Part shown: one piece after another, positions 1 through 10,384 of the stretch | How positions within the stretch are numbered: position 1 is the stretch's first letter | Layout: the number at the start of each line of letters is the position of its first letter | From: Agrobacterium sp. RAC06 | GTDB lineage: Bacteria; Pseudomonadota; Alphaproteobacteria; Rhizobiales; Rhizobiaceae | Direction of reading: 5' to 3' | Length of the DNA stretch: 64,000 nt | Assembly (NCBI RefSeq): GCF_001713475.1 | Contig: NZ_CP016499.1 | Span: forward strand, 3,528,501-3,592,500 | Notes under the pieces: generated by a model | What the model was told of the DNA's origin: nothing | The model's input: only the letters and a program-made list of their open reading frames with translations | Database searches by the model: none | Translations under genes and position numbers: made by a program

Positions 1-33
1 AATAGGGATCGAGGGATGGCGCGACCAGCTGTG

Positions 34-435
34 TCAGATGCTGTTGCCTATGCGCGCCGTGCCGGTTTCGCCGTTGTCGCGGATCCATTTCAGGCGCTTG
101 TCACCGGTGCGGATCAGTTCGAAGCACATCGGCGCCCCCTTGTACCAGCTGGTAAATTGCTGACAGAGGCGGTCACCGTTGATCCACCATTTGCCTTTGT
201 CATTCGGCTTGGCGAAGCGGCCGAGACCTAGGGCTTCGCCCGACCCATCCACCTGACCGTTCGGACGATAGTTCAGCGGAAATTCGCCACCGAAGGGCAC
301 GGCGAGGTAGATGCGCTTGCCGATGATTTCTTCCTTGATGGTGGAGGCGGTAAAGCGCTCGTTCGCCATCGCTGCCGGGGCGATGAACGCGATCGTCAGG
401 AGCGTGATCAGTCCGGCACGCATGCTGCTGGTCAT
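34..435 (-). CDS. small secreted protein of unknown function (possibly DUF995-like)
   Basis: Encodes 133 residues. The N-terminus has a hydrophobic stretch ending in AAMA, which looks like a Sec signal peptide cleaved before NERF, so the mature protein of about 108 residues is probably periplasmic. The mature part has two cysteines (in GDRLCQQF and APMCFEL) that could form a disulfide, and a tryptophan- and glycine-rich core (GKWWINGDRLC). This pattern of a short exported protein with G-W-x-x-x-G-D-x-x-C resembles rhizobial DUF995-type proteins, but I cannot confirm the family. The ATG at 435 has a GGGAG site about 10 bases upstream. It is the gene downstream of pbpC on the same strand, separated by 87 bases, so it could be read from the same transcript. 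No function is assigned. Confidence 0.7.
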   Translation of the reverse strand: MTSSMRAGLITLLTIAFIAPAAMANERFTASTIKEEIIGKRIYLAVPFGGEFPLNYRPNGQVDGSGEALGLGRFAKPNDKGKWWINGDRLCQQFTSWYKGAPMCFELIRTGDKRLKWIRDNGETGTARIGNSI

Positions 436-522
436 AACGAAGATCTCCCGTTCAAAATGGGTTAACGGGATCGTCTACGCGAGCCGTCCTGCGGTGGATC
501 ACGGCTGCCAGCAACAGGCGTG

Positions 523-2610
523 TCAATTCCGGACGAAGACATTGACTGAAGCGGCTCGCCCTTCCGCATCGATCACGGTCAGGGTCGATTGCCCTATGCC
601 TTCGGGATGCCATTCGCCGGTTCTGCGGCGCGTGGATTCACGCATCGGTTTGCCATCGACGAGCCACCGAAAGGGCGCGCGTCCGGCTTGCATCTTCATG
701 ACGACCGGCAAAGCCTCGCCATCCGCGCCCTTGCCGCGTTCGAGAACCGAACCTTCCAGGGGATAAACAATCCGTGGTGGCCGCTCGCGCGCGGAAACCG
801 CGACCAGGCCATTGGATTCCAAGGAAAAGCGGCGAAGCGATTGCGGCAGGTCCGATGCGGCGATTCGGTTTGCCCCTGTCGGTGCGCGGGGCAGGGGCGT
901 TCCGGCAAGGCCGGATTTGGCAAAGGCTTCGAAGAGGATCGGGGCTGCCGTCTGATAGCCCGATATGCCGGGGACGGCGGCATTGTCTGGGCGACCGATC
1001 CAGACGCCGAGCACATAACGACCGTCATAGCCGACCGACCATGCGTCGCGGTACCCGTAGCTGGTGCCGGTCTTGTAGGCGATGCCGGCGGGCGGGCTGC
1101 CGCTTGGAGGCAGGACGTCGCCGAGGACGTCTGCCACCGTCCAGGCGGCTGCGGGTTCGAAAAGCGACTCTTCGTCAACAAGTTCGGCCTTGTCGCGGAT
1201 GCCGTCGCCGAGCCGGACCGGCTGTTCGCGGTTTGCGAGACCGGCATAAAGCTGCACAAGGTCTTTCAGCGTGATGCCGGCACCGCCAAGCGCAATCGCG
1301 AGGCCTGGCGCTTCGTTGGGGGGCAGTTTCAGGGTGACCCCGCCGCGTCGGAGGCGAACCATCAGGCGAGACGGACCGACGGCATCAAGAAGACGCACGG
1401 CCGGCACGTTGAGCGACAGCTGCAGAGCCTGTCGGATGCTGACATCGCCCTGATACTGCATGTCGAAATTCTTCGGGCGGTAGCCGAAGAAGTCGGCCGG
1501 GCGATCCTCGACAATGGTTTCCTGAGCCACCAGACCCTGCTCGAAGGCGAGGCCGTAAATGAAGGGTTTCAGCGCCGAGCCCGGCGAACGCTCGGCGCGC
1601 GTCATGTCGATCCAGCCGGAGCGGGAGGCATCGAAGTAATCGGCAGCTCCAACTTCTGCGACAATCTCGCCGGTGGTGGCATCGGCCATCAGCAAGGCGA
1701 GCGAGACCTTGGGATCGAGCTTGCGGCCCGCTTCGAGCGCCACTTTTTCCAGGGTCTCCTGTACAGGCCGCAGGATGGTGGTCTGGTGGGTGCTGATCTC
1801 GGGTGCCTTGCGCCGTGCGGCTTCGGCGAGATGTGGGGCAAGCGCCGGCAACTGCCTGCGCATAGGGGGGAGGGATGCGTTCAGCGCGAGCTCGACCTCC
1901 GTCTTGTCGACGACTTCGGCTTCGCGAGCGCGTTCCAGAACCCGCTTGCGCGCTTCGTGTGCGTTGTGGCGGTAGCGGTCGGGGCGGCGCTTTTCCGGCA
2001 GTTGCGGCAGGGCGACCAACAGAGCGGCCTCGGCAGTCGACAGCCGCTTCGGCTCCTTGCCAAACCAGGCGAGGCTTGCTGCGCGCACGCCTTCCAGGTT
2101 TCCGCCATAGGGGGCGTGGGTGAGATAGAGATTGAGGATCTCTGTCTTCGTCAGCCGCCGCTCCAACTGGATCGCGCGGGCGATCTGGATGAGTTTGGCG
2201 GTCAGCGATCGCTCGCGACGAGGCTCGATCAGGCGGGCGACCTGCATGGAGAGGGTGGATGCGCCCGAAACGATGCGGCCGTTGGCGGCCAGTTGCCAGG
2301 CGGCACGTCCCAGCGCCATGAGGTCAACGCCGTGATGGTCCGCGTAGCGCTTATCCTCATAGGCGATCAGCATGCGGATGAGAGCAGGGTCGACGTCATT
2401 GACTGTTGTTTCTAAGCGCCAAAGGCCTTCTTTCGTGGCAAAGGCACGCAAAAGCTGGCCGTCGCGATCGAGAATTTCGGTCGAGACTGCGCGCGCTTCC
2501 TCCAGCGGGGGAGGGTAGTTTGTGTCCGCCCAATCCAGCGCAGCGAGCGAGGCAGTGGCCGTGATGACAGCCACCCCCAAGCTTATACCGATGCGCCTCA
2601 GGCGGCCCAT
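523..2610 (-). CDS. pbpC: penicillin-binding protein 1C (bifunctional glycosyltransferase/transpeptidase)
   Basis: A 695-residue class A penicillin-binding protein of the PBP1C type. After an N-terminal membrane anchor (residues about 8-25) comes a GT51 glycosyltransferase domain with catalytic Glu85 in YEDKRYADHHGVD, the GASTLSMQVARL motif and RRLTKTEILNLYL. The transpeptidase domain has the three serine-acyltransferase motifs: S345-x-x-K348 (SALK), SLN at 399-401 and KTG at 513-515. The last 80 or so residues form the C-terminal extension typical of PBP1C. It would polymerise and crosslink peptidoglycan in the periplasm. The start codon overlaps the stop of the upstream alpha-2-macroglobulin gene by one base (TGATG), so the two are translationally coupled, the pairing long known for bacterial alpha-2-macroglobulins and PBP1C. 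Confidence 0.95.
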   Translation of the reverse strand: MGRLRRIGISLGVAVITATASLAALDWADTNYPPPLEEARAVSTEILDRDGQLLRAFATKEGLWRLETTVNDVDPALIRMLIAYEDKRYADHHGVDLMALGRAAWQLAANGRIVSGASTLSMQVARLIEPRRERSLTAKLIQIARAIQLERRLTKTEILNLYLTHAPYGGNLEGVRAASLAWFGKEPKRLSTAEAALLVALPQLPEKRRPDRYRHNAHEARKRVLERAREAEVVDKTEVELALNASLPPMRRQLPALAPHLAEAARRKAPEISTHQTTILRPVQETLEKVALEAGRKLDPKVSLALLMADATTGEIVAEVGAADYFDASRSGWIDMTRAERSPGSALKPFIYGLAFEQGLVAQETIVEDRPADFFGYRPKNFDMQYQGDVSIRQALQLSLNVPAVRLLDAVGPSRLMVRLRRGGVTLKLPPNEAPGLAIALGGAGITLKDLVQLYAGLANREQPVRLGDGIRDKAELVDEESLFEPAAAWTVADVLGDVLPPSGSPPAGIAYKTGTSYGYRDAWSVGYDGRYVLGVWIGRPDNAAVPGISGYQTAAPILFEAFAKSGLAGTPLPRAPTGANRIAASDLPQSLRRFSLESNGLVAVSARERPPRIVYPLEGSVLERGKGADGEALPVVMKMQAGRAPFRWLVDGKPMRESTRRRTGEWHPEGIGQSTLTVIDAEGRAASVNVFVRN

Positions 2611-5600
2611 CAGGGTGCCGTCGAGACCGTCATCGCACCGGCTGCCGTGCGCGCCGACAGCTGCGGACGATACATGTCTTCGACGTTCGCGGCCGGCAGG
2701 TCGTAGGTGCCCGGCGTGACGGCGCGGACGACGTAAGCCAGCGTGATGGTCCCGTTTTCGCCCTCGCCGCGATTGACGGCAGCCACGAAGCGATCGCTGC
2801 GGAATTCGAGATGCGCGGTCTCCGTCTGGCCGATCCAGTCGAAGTTGGCGAGCGCTGCGCTGTCGACCAGGCTCGGATTGTCGATCTCGAAGCCCGCCGG
2901 AAGCAGATCGGTCACGAGAAGCTGGGCCGGCCAGTCATCCGCTTCCGTCACTTCCAAGACCACGACATAGCGTTCGTTCTGGATGACCTCTGTGATGTTG
3001 GCCTCTTCGCCGGTCAGGCTGTAGTAGGTCTTGTTGATCTCGAAGCCTTCCCCGCCGGCTGCCGGTGGCAGGGCCGGAGCCGCGACCGTGGTAACCGCAG
3101 CGCTCACGGCATCAAGGCCGGTGTTGGTCAGCGTCAGCGGCGCCTCTAGGAGTGCGTCGCCCGGGATCGTGGCCGCATAGGCGCCGGTCTTTTCGGCACC
3201 ATTGACCTCAAGCTTCAGCCCCTCGTCATCCTGCTGGAGTGCGCGGGCGGCTAGCAGCATCCAGGTCTGTTCCTGGGTGCTGAGTGTCTGCTTCGCCTTC
3301 CACTCGTCGGCCACGACCTTTGCCAGGATCGGAACGACGGGCGGAACCGGGCGGCTTTCGGCGGCAAGCGCCAGAACGCCGGCAGCATCGCGAAGCGCCG
3401 AGCCATAGTCGGAACGGGAGAAGCTGACCGGCGTCATACGGGCCTGTTCGCTCATTCCGGCTGCATCGAGGAAAACGGCGTTGGCTCGCTCGCTATCACC
3501 GTAGAGCGACAATGCCGCTGCCAGATGCGCTTTCGACAGGGGCGTCGGGAAGTCGCCTAGCATCGTGTCCGCGTAGTAGCGAAGGTCACTCAGCGAGGCC
3601 TTGCGGCTGCGTGACAGCACGTAGAGAGCATAGGCGATCTCGTTGCCGCGCGTGCGGATGTCGTTGTCATAGGCGATGCGGTTCTGCAGGTTCTGCAAGG
3701 CCTGGACGAGAGCTTCCTCCGGCACGTCGAAGGTCTGTTCGCGGGCGCGGGTCAGGAAGTCGGTGACATAGGCGTCGAGCCAGAGGCTTTCGGAACCCGG
3801 TGCCCAGAGGCCAAAGGAGCCACTCGACGATTGATAGGCCAGCACGCGTAGGATGCCGTCCTGGACGCGCTTGTTGATTGACTCGTCCTCCGGCAGGCCG
3901 GAAAGCTTGGCCAGTTCATCAAAGTATAGAAGCGGCAGCGCGCGGCTGGTCGTCTGTTCGGCGCAGCCATAGGGATAGCGGTCAAGGGCCATCAACAGGC
4001 CCGGAATGTCCAAGCCATCGGCGCGAGCAACATTGAGGCTGACGGAGGCTCCCTGCAAGAGGCTGTCTGCGAGCAGGTCACTATCCACGGTCAGGCTCTT
4101 GCCCGGTGCCAGCGCAATGACCTGCCGCTCGGTGATCGGCAGTGTTGCTGGGCGTACGGGAAGATCGAGAGACTGGGAAATGGCTATGCCGTCTGTACCT
4201 GTGAGCGCGATGTCAATCGCGCCGTCGCCGGGTGTGTTGGCAGTGAGCGGCAGGGTTACGGTGGTGGTTTCACCCGCCGTCAGCGTGACCTCCTGGCTTT
4301 CCGATCCTCCGATACTGACGGGACCGTTGCCGGTGACGGCCAGCGTGTAGGTGCCGGATGGAGCGTCCGTCGCGGCGATGTCCAGACGAAGACTGCTTTC
4401 GTCCTCAGGGGCGAGGAATTTGGGCAAACTCGACGTCACGACGATCGGATCTCGTATGATCACGTCCGCCTCGCTGTGACCGACCCCGGTCTTCGACCAG
4501 GCCCAGGCCATGATACGCGCCGTGCCATTGAACTGCGGGATGTCGAAGGAGACCATCGCCTTGCCATCTGCATCGAGCTTCACCGGACCGGAGAAGAAGG
4601 CCACGAGCCTTTCGCGCGGTGGATTGCCCTGCAGCGCAACCTGGCCCCCGTCACCGCCGGTGCGCAGGCGTCCGGTTGCGCCCAGCGAGCCATCGATCAG
4701 ACGGCCATAAAGGTCACGCAGTTCGAGGCCGAGCCGGCGCTGGCCGAAATAGTAGCTTTCCGGATCTGGTGTCTCATAGCGGGTGAGGTTGAGAATGCCG
4801 ACATCGACGGCGGCGACCATCACATAGGCTTCCTCGCCGATGCCAGCGCCGGTCACTTCCACCGGGATTTCCAGGGGCTGGCGGGGCAAGGTCTTTTCCG
4901 GTGGCGAAAGCTTGATGGCCAGCTTGTCGGCGCCCGGATCGACGGCGAGCCAGGCAATGCCGATTGCACGCGCCGGCATGCGGCTTTCCTCGGCGTCACC
5001 GGGGCGGAAAAGGGTCGCGGTCACATAGGCCCCGGCGCCGAAATCCGCAGTAACTGGAATTTCGATTTCCGTGCCGGTGGCCGGGACTTCGGCAACCTGC
5101 GTCGAAATCAGGGCATCGGTGCCCGAGGTAACGATAACCTGGCCTGCGAAACGCGGCGAGATCTTCAGCTTTGCGGTATCGCCGACCTTGTAAGCCGGCT
5201 TGTCGAGGCCAATCTCGAGTGCGTCTGGCGTTTCGGTAGAGCTTGCTGTGACAAACCAGCCGGCATCGAAGTCGACGCTGGTGACGGCGCCGCCCTGCTC
5301 GACTTCCAGACGATGGGCGCCCCAGGTCACCGGTGTTGAAAGTGGTGTGCCTTCCGCTGCGATATCGACGGTGCCGTCGGCCACGAGCTTGGTCGTGGTG
5401 ATCGGCTCATAGCGCCAGGAGGAACCATCGCGATACCACTGGTAGTTCCGCTCCAGCTTGATCAGCTTCCAGCTCGCGCCGGCTAGGGCCTGGCGCTCGC
5501 CATCAGAGCCGAGCGCGATCAGGTTGAAGGCGGCATTCGAGTTCTCGGAGACCTCGCCTTCGAATTCCGGCTTGATGCCGATGACGGGTCCTTCCGGCGT

Positions 5601-8054
5601 GACGGGAAGGGTTAGCTTGCGCTCGACCGCGCGGCCTCCACTTTCGCGCAGACGCAGGACAATATCCGCGTTCAGGAGGCGTGTCGTCGAGGGCAGATCG
5701 GTCAGGGCAACCTCGATTTCGGCGAGGCCATCGTCATCCAGCGCGTCCAGCCCTTCGAGCGGCAGACGCATGTCTTCGATGCCCTCCTCGTCCGAAAGGC
5801 CGAAGCTGTAACGGGGAAAATCGGGATGGCTGGTCGTCGGGCGGATCACCACCTCGCCTTCGAGCGTCAGGCCGGCTGCCGGCGCGCCATAGAGATAACG
5901 GCCATCGGCCGACACGGTAACGGCTTCGTCTATAGAGATTGCCCCGGCTTCGCTCGAAAGTTTCAGGTCGAGCCGGTCCGGCACGAAATCGTCGACCAGG
6001 AATGTCGACCGAGCGATGGCCGGCTTTTTCGGGTCGGTGTGGATGGCGACTGTCCAGGTGCCACGCATCGCATTGGCAAGGATCGGCAGGTCGACGGCAT
6101 AACCACCCAGCGTTTCGCTTGACACCGCGAAACGGCGGAACTCGACCCCGTCGGGTCGCGAAAAGAGGAAGGTGAGCGGCAGGCCGGAAATGGCGTCGGC
6201 ATTGGTGTCGCGGGCCAGCGCTACGGCATGCACAGTCTCGCCGGGGCGGTAGATGCCGCGTTCGGTCCAGGCGAGGATATCGACCGGGCCGGGCGCGGGG
6301 CGACCGGTGACGCCGCGGTCGGAGAGGTCGAAGCCGGCGCGCGTCATGTCGAGGAAGACGTTGTCGTCAGCACTGCTGCGGGCCGCAATCACGGCCGGAG
6401 CCAGCGCTGCGCCACCGCGCACGAGGCCGGCGTCGAAACGGGCCCGGCCTTCGGCGTCAGTTATGGCGGTCGCCAGGATCTCGTTGTTCTTTGCGATCAG
6501 CTGCAGCTCGATATTGGCAAGTGGGCTGGCCGATGCCAGCGAGCGTGCAAAGACATGCAGCCCATCGGTGCCGGCAAAGGTCGAAAGGCCGATATCGGAG
6601 ACGACGAACCACTGCGTCGCGCGGCTGTCCCAGCTCTCGTTCACACCAGTCGGGGAGACCGCAGTCATCACATAGATGCCGGGCTTGCGGGTCGGCAGGG
6701 CCTCCTGCAGCGGAATGCTGGTAACGACCTCCCTGTTCTGCTCGTTGGCAATCTCGACCGAACCCTGCCAGACAAGTTCGCCGATCTCGTCCTTCACGCG
6801 GCCGGCGGTGTAGCCGTCCATCTGGGTGAGAAACTGCGAGGCGGCGAGAAGCGGGGCGATGTTGCGGTCGCCGATCCGGTAGAGTTCGAGATTGGCGCTT
6901 TCGCTGTTGATCGAGACGAGCGGAATGCCCTGGCGCGCGGATGATGGGAGAACGAAACTGTCGCCGGTAAAGCGTACGGTCGATGTGCGGTCACGGACAT
7001 AGAGCTCGAGTTCGACCGGAGCATCCAGGTTTTCGTCGACCGAGGACGGCAAGCCGGCGCGAACGGCAAGACGATAGCGACCGCCATGCTCCAGGCCCTC
7101 GACGCAGATCTGGTTGTTTTTTGCTTCCAGCGCCTTCGGCGTCTTGCCGTCAAGCGTGACGAAGGACGAGTAGTCGACTCCGCGCTTGACCAGCGGTTCG
7201 GAGAACTCGACGCAGGCGCGCGGCGAAGCGCTGTCGGAATCAACAGTGTTGTTGACGACGCGGAAACCCTGTCGGGAGCGCAGGTCTTCGAAGCCGGCGC
7301 GCACTTGCGCATTCGACGCGAGTTCGAGGCTTGCCTTGTAGGCGCTGAGAGCCGGACGCCAGTTCTCGCTGTTCTCAAGGGACTTTGCCAGCGTGGCGAG
7401 CGCGTCGGCGCGGGTGGAGGCGCCACGGGTCAAGAGATAGCCGTTGATCGACGCCATCGCGCCTTCGTTGGCCATGCCGTAGTTGTTGATGACGGTATTG
7501 GCCATCCGGGCCATTTCGAGCCAGAGTGCTTCGTCGTCTGCATCGATCGCCAGTGCACCCTTCAGGGACAGAATGGCGTAGTCGATGTTGCCACTTGCAA
7601 AGGAGGCGCGCCCTATTTCAATCAGCGAGTCCCGTCCCAGGCCCTGCTGTTCGGCTGCAATGACAAGATTGCTGCGCTGATTGCGGGCTTCCGATTTCAG
7701 GTAGTCGGAGACGAAGGTCAGCGCCGGCGGAGCGCCGATGTCCTCTTCCGCCGTCTGAACCACGATGCGGCCCGCGATCGCGCCCGGGAAGCTGTTCAGC
7801 TGGTCATAATCGGACTTCAGGAAGCACCAGTTGACCTTCGGATTAAAAGTGAAGGCGCGGCAGGAGGCGTCGCCGATGCAGCTCGCCTCGCATTCATCGA
7901 TGGAGACGTTCTTTTCGGTTCGCAGGTCGAATCCGAAATAGTCCGCATCGTCAATGCGTTCGATTGTCCTGATATCCTGCGCGTAAGCTGAAGGGGATAA
8001 TGGCAATAGAGCCAGCGCGACTGTGAGCAACGCCGAAAAACGGTTCGTAAACAT
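2610..8054 (-). CDS. bacterial alpha-2-macroglobulin with N-terminal PAN/Apple-like domain
   Basis: A protein of about 1814 residues that would trap attacking proteases in the periplasm by covalent capture. An N-terminal signal peptide ends near PSAYAQ and has no lipobox cysteine, so it is probably soluble rather than a lipoprotein. Residues about 20-90 carry a cysteine-rich segment (DECEASC, ASCRAF, WCFL) that resembles a PAN/Apple module. Then follow the macroglobulin repeats and the thioester motif CAEQ (Cys near residue 1364, in YPYGCAEQTTSRA), which defines the thioester-bearing class. The start chosen is the ATG at 8054 because GGAGGGG sits 3 bases before it; the in-frame ATG 12 bases upstream lies across that site. 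It is followed without gap by pbpC. Known logic: the macroglobulin guards the periplasm while PBP1C repairs the wall after breach. Confidence 0.92.
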   Translation of the reverse strand: MFTNRFSALLTVALALLPLSPSAYAQDIRTIERIDDADYFGFDLRTEKNVSIDECEASCIGDASCRAFTFNPKVNWCFLKSDYDQLNSFPGAIAGRIVVQTAEEDIGAPPALTFVSDYLKSEARNQRSNLVIAAEQQGLGRDSLIEIGRASFASGNIDYAILSLKGALAIDADDEALWLEMARMANTVINNYGMANEGAMASINGYLLTRGASTRADALATLAKSLENSENWRPALSAYKASLELASNAQVRAGFEDLRSRQGFRVVNNTVDSDSASPRACVEFSEPLVKRGVDYSSFVTLDGKTPKALEAKNNQICVEGLEHGGRYRLAVRAGLPSSVDENLDAPVELELYVRDRTSTVRFTGDSFVLPSSARQGIPLVSINSESANLELYRIGDRNIAPLLAASQFLTQMDGYTAGRVKDEIGELVWQGSVEIANEQNREVVTSIPLQEALPTRKPGIYVMTAVSPTGVNESWDSRATQWFVVSDIGLSTFAGTDGLHVFARSLASASPLANIELQLIAKNNEILATAITDAEGRARFDAGLVRGGAALAPAVIAARSSADDNVFLDMTRAGFDLSDRGVTGRPAPGPVDILAWTERGIYRPGETVHAVALARDTNADAISGLPLTFLFSRPDGVEFRRFAVSSETLGGYAVDLPILANAMRGTWTVAIHTDPKKPAIARSTFLVDDFVPDRLDLKLSSEAGAISIDEAVTVSADGRYLYGAPAAGLTLEGEVVIRPTTSHPDFPRYSFGLSDEEGIEDMRLPLEGLDALDDDGLAEIEVALTDLPSTTRLLNADIVLRLRESGGRAVERKLTLPVTPEGPVIGIKPEFEGEVSENSNAAFNLIALGSDGERQALAGASWKLIKLERNYQWYRDGSSWRYEPITTTKLVADGTVDIAAEGTPLSTPVTWGAHRLEVEQGGAVTSVDFDAGWFVTASSTETPDALEIGLDKPAYKVGDTAKLKISPRFAGQVIVTSGTDALISTQVAEVPATGTEIEIPVTADFGAGAYVTATLFRPGDAEESRMPARAIGIAWLAVDPGADKLAIKLSPPEKTLPRQPLEIPVEVTGAGIGEEAYVMVAAVDVGILNLTRYETPDPESYYFGQRRLGLELRDLYGRLIDGSLGATGRLRTGGDGGQVALQGNPPRERLVAFFSGPVKLDADGKAMVSFDIPQFNGTARIMAWAWSKTGVGHSEADVIIRDPIVVTSSLPKFLAPEDESSLRLDIAATDAPSGTYTLAVTGNGPVSIGGSESQEVTLTAGETTTVTLPLTANTPGDGAIDIALTGTDGIAISQSLDLPVRPATLPITERQVIALAPGKSLTVDSDLLADSLLQGASVSLNVARADGLDIPGLLMALDRYPYGCAEQTTSRALPLLYFDELAKLSGLPEDESINKRVQDGILRVLAYQSSSGSFGLWAPGSESLWLDAYVTDFLTRAREQTFDVPEEALVQALQNLQNRIAYDNDIRTRGNEIAYALYVLSRSRKASLSDLRYYADTMLGDFPTPLSKAHLAAALSLYGDSERANAVFLDAAGMSEQARMTPVSFSRSDYGSALRDAAGVLALAAESRPVPPVVPILAKVVADEWKAKQTLSTQEQTWMLLAARALQQDDEGLKLEVNGAEKTGAYAATIPGDALLEAPLTLTNTGLDAVSAAVTTVAAPALPPAAGGEGFEINKTYYSLTGEEANITEVIQNERYVVVLEVTEADDWPAQLLVTDLLPAGFEIDNPSLVDSAALANFDWIGQTETAHLEFRSDRFVAAVNRGEGENGTITLAYVVRAVTPGTYDLPAANVEDMYRPQLSARTAAGAMTVSTAP

Positions 8055-8159
8055 GGTCCCCTCCAAGCCTGATCATGGCTTCGGAGGTTAGTCTTTGCTC
8101 ATGACGGAGGCTTGTCAATCGGCACAGGACACACCCTACGAGTCATTTCTTGGTGGTCT

Positions 8160-9080
8160 TCAAGCACTCGTGGGGCGTCGCTCGCTGAAGCTTCTTGCCT
8201 GTTCGATTATCCAGGTGGCAAAGGTGCTGGCCGGCCCATAGGCCATCTTCGACAGCGGGCGGACGAGGTAGTAGGCGCTTGCGCTTTTCACCTCATGATC
8301 CCAGGCGCGGACCAGCTGGCCACTCGCCAGCTCCGGCTCGATCAGGAATGTCGGGACGAGCGCGATCCCCAGGCCCGCGTGACAGGCCTGGACGACGTTG
8401 GAGAATTGCTCGAAGCGCATGCCGCCGCCGCGGCCCTCACTGATGCCGAGGCTGGAAAACCATTGTTCCCAGGCCCGTGGGCGGGACGCCATGTCGAACA
8501 GCGGCTTGGACAGAAGGTCTTCCGGCCGGTTCACCGGGTTGGCATCGAGAAAGGCCGGACTGCAGACCGGCACCACCAATTCATGCATCAGAAACTGGCA
8601 ATCGGTGCCTGGCCAGTTCGGTTCACCGATATGGATCGCGGCATCGAGACCGGAGCCCTCGAAATCGAACTGGCCGATGCGGGTGGCGAAGTCCATGATG
8701 ATGGCTGGATTCTTGGCGAGGAAGTCCGGCATGCGCGGCATCAGCCAACGGGTGCCGAAGGTCGGCAGGATGGCGAGACGCAGATGGGTGTCATCGCGGG
8801 TTGCCATGGCCTCCAGCGACAGCGTGCGGATCGTGGCAAGCGCGTCGCCGATACCCTTGGCATAGGTGCGGCCGATCGCTGTCAATTCGACACCGCGATT
8901 GGTTCGCTCGAAAAGCTTGACGCCGAGCTGGTCTTCGAGAAGGCCGATCTGGCGGCTGATCGCGCCTTGTGTCAGCGCCAGCTCGTTGGCGGCGGCCGAG
9001 AAGCTACCGAGCTTGGCGACGGAATCGAAGGCGGCGAGAGCGCTCGTCGATGGCAGGAAGCGGCGTTGATGTGTGAGCAT
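8160..9080 (-). CDS. LysR-type regulator (GcvA-like), divergent from gcdH
   Basis: A 306-residue LysR-family transcription factor. The winged helix-turn-helix lies at about residues 10-65 with the recognition helix in LTQGAISRQIGLLEDQLGV, followed by a periplasmic-binding-protein-like effector domain with the LAILPTFGTRWL segment common in GcvA-type members. It is transcribed divergently from the glutaryl-CoA dehydrogenase gene, with 97 bases between, which is the classic arrangement for a LysR activator of its neighbour. It is clearly paralogous to the LysR at 25537-26436 (both start RRFLPS-x-S-x-L-x-AF and share LAILPTFG-x-RWL-x-PR). No strong Shine-Dalgarno precedes the ATG at 9080. Its ligand is unknown; glutarate or a lysine-pathway intermediate is an inference from context. 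Confidence 0.9.
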   Translation of the reverse strand: MLTHQRRFLPSTSALAAFDSVAKLGSFSAAANELALTQGAISRQIGLLEDQLGVKLFERTNRGVELTAIGRTYAKGIGDALATIRTLSLEAMATRDDTHLRLAILPTFGTRWLMPRMPDFLAKNPAIIMDFATRIGQFDFEGSGLDAAIHIGEPNWPGTDCQFLMHELVVPVCSPAFLDANPVNRPEDLLSKPLFDMASRPRAWEQWFSSLGISEGRGGGMRFEQFSNVVQACHAGLGIALVPTFLIEPELASGQLVRAWDHEVKSASAYYLVRPLSKMAYGPASTFATWIIEQARSFSERRPTSA

Positions 9081-9177
9081 GCGATATGAATAGACCTAAT
9101 AGCAACATGAGTAAACATGGGTTGAATTGCGCTCCGACATGAGCAATCTGTGATAACGAAACAAATGGATGAGACCG

Positions 9178-10365
9178 ATGAGCGAGATGCGACCCTTTTC
9201 CTGGAGTGACCCCTTCCTGATGTCCGAGATCCTCAGCGAGGACGAGCGGATGATCCAGGATGCGGCAGCGGCCTTTGCAGAAGCCGAGCTCGCGCCGCGG
9301 GTCGCCGACGCCTATCTCGGCGAAACGGTCGAGCCGGAACTCTTCCGGCTGATGGGCAAGGCTGGCCTGCTTGGTGTCACCCTGCCCGAAAAATACGGCG
9401 CTGCTGACGCGAACTATGTTTCCTATGGCCTCGTCGCCCGCGAGATCGAGCGTATCGACTCCGGCTATCGCTCGATGATGAGCGTACAGTCGTCGCTGGT
9501 GATCTATCCAATCTACGCCTATGGCTCGGAGGAGCAGAAGGACAAGTATCTGCCGGGTCTCGTTTCCGGTGAACTCATCGGCTGCTTCGGGCTGACAGAG
9601 CCGGATGCCGGCTCCGATCCGGGCGGCATGAAGACGCGCGCCGAGAAGATCGAGGGCGGCTATCGCCTGCGCGGGTCGAAGATGTGGATCTCCAATGCGC
9701 CGATCGCCGACGTCTTCGTCGTCTGGGCGAAGTCGGAAGCGCATGGCGGCGAAATCCGCGGCTTCATTCTCGAAAAGGGCATGAAGGGCCTGTCGGCGCC
9801 AAAGATCGGCGGCAAGCTCTCGCTGCGTGCTTCCGTCACCGGCGAGATCGTCATGGATGGCGTCGAAGTCGGCGAAGATGCGCTGATGCCCAACGTGTCG
9901 GGTCTCAAGGGTCCATTCGGCTGCCTCAACCGTGCTCGTTACGGCATTTCCTGGGGCGTTCTCGGCGCTGCGGAGGATTGCTGGCATCGTGCTCGGCAGT
10001 ATGGCCTTGATCGCAAGCAGTTCGGCAAGCCGCTTGCCGGCACGCAGCTATTCCAGAAGAAGCTTGCCGACATGCAGACCGAAATCTCGCTTGGTCTGCT
10101 TGCCTCACTCCGCGTCGGCCGTCTGATGGACGAACACCAGTTCGCGCCGGAGATGATCTCGATCATCAAGCGCAACAATTGCGGCAAGGCGCTCGACATC
10201 GCCCGCATGGCTCGCGACATGCACGGCGGCAACGGCATCCAGATCGAATACCATGTCATGCGCCATGCGCAGAACCTGGAAACCGTGAACACCTATGAAG
10301 GCACGCATGACGTGCATGCCCTGATCCTTGGCCGCGCCCAGACCGGCATCCAGGCCTTCTTCTGA
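9178..10365 (+). CDS. gcdH: glutaryl-CoA dehydrogenase
   Basis: An acyl-CoA dehydrogenase of about 395 residues. It shows the FAD/acyl-CoA motifs [16 protein letters not shown] and [10 protein letters not shown], the [25 protein letters not shown] helix region, and the catalytic base Glu in [17 protein letters not shown] close to the C-terminus, the position used in the glutaryl-CoA dehydrogenase subfamily. The reaction converts glutaryl-CoA to crotonyl-CoA and CO2 and passes electrons to ETF. It would finish lysine, hydroxylysine and tryptophan breakdown. In-frame starts exist at 9169, 9178 and 9187; none has a strong ribosome site and 9178 is a compromise. The divergent LysR gene upstream is the likely regulator. 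A perfect 10-bp inverted repeat follows 20 bases after the stop. Confidence 0.92.
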   Translation: MSEMRPFSWSDPFLMSEILSEDERMIQDAAAAFAEAELAPRVADAYLGETVEPELFRLMGKAGLLGVTLPEKYGAADANYVSYGLVAREIERIDSGYRSMMSVQSSLVIYPIYAYGSEEQKDKYLPGLVSGELIGCFGLTEPDAGSDPGGMKTRAEKIEGGYRLRGSKMWISNAPIADVFVVWAKSEAHGGEIRGFILEKGMKGLSAPKIGGKLSLRASVTGEIVMDGVEVGEDALMPNVSGLKGPFGCLNRARYGISWGVLGAAEDCWHRARQYGLDRKQFGKPLAGTQLFQKKLADMQTEISLGLLASLRVGRLMDEHQFAPEMISIIKRNNCGKALDIARMARDMHGGNGIQIEYHVMRHAQNLETVNTYEGTHDVHALILGRAQTGIQAFF

Positions 10366-10384
10366 TCGCTCTTTCGAGCTCAAG

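Noticed and set aside
589..2415. A 608-codon plus-strand frame
   Set aside because: It is antisense to pbpC, whose three penicillin-binding and GT51 motifs are all intact; the frame has no recognisable domain or ribosome site and reflects GC-rich codon structure.
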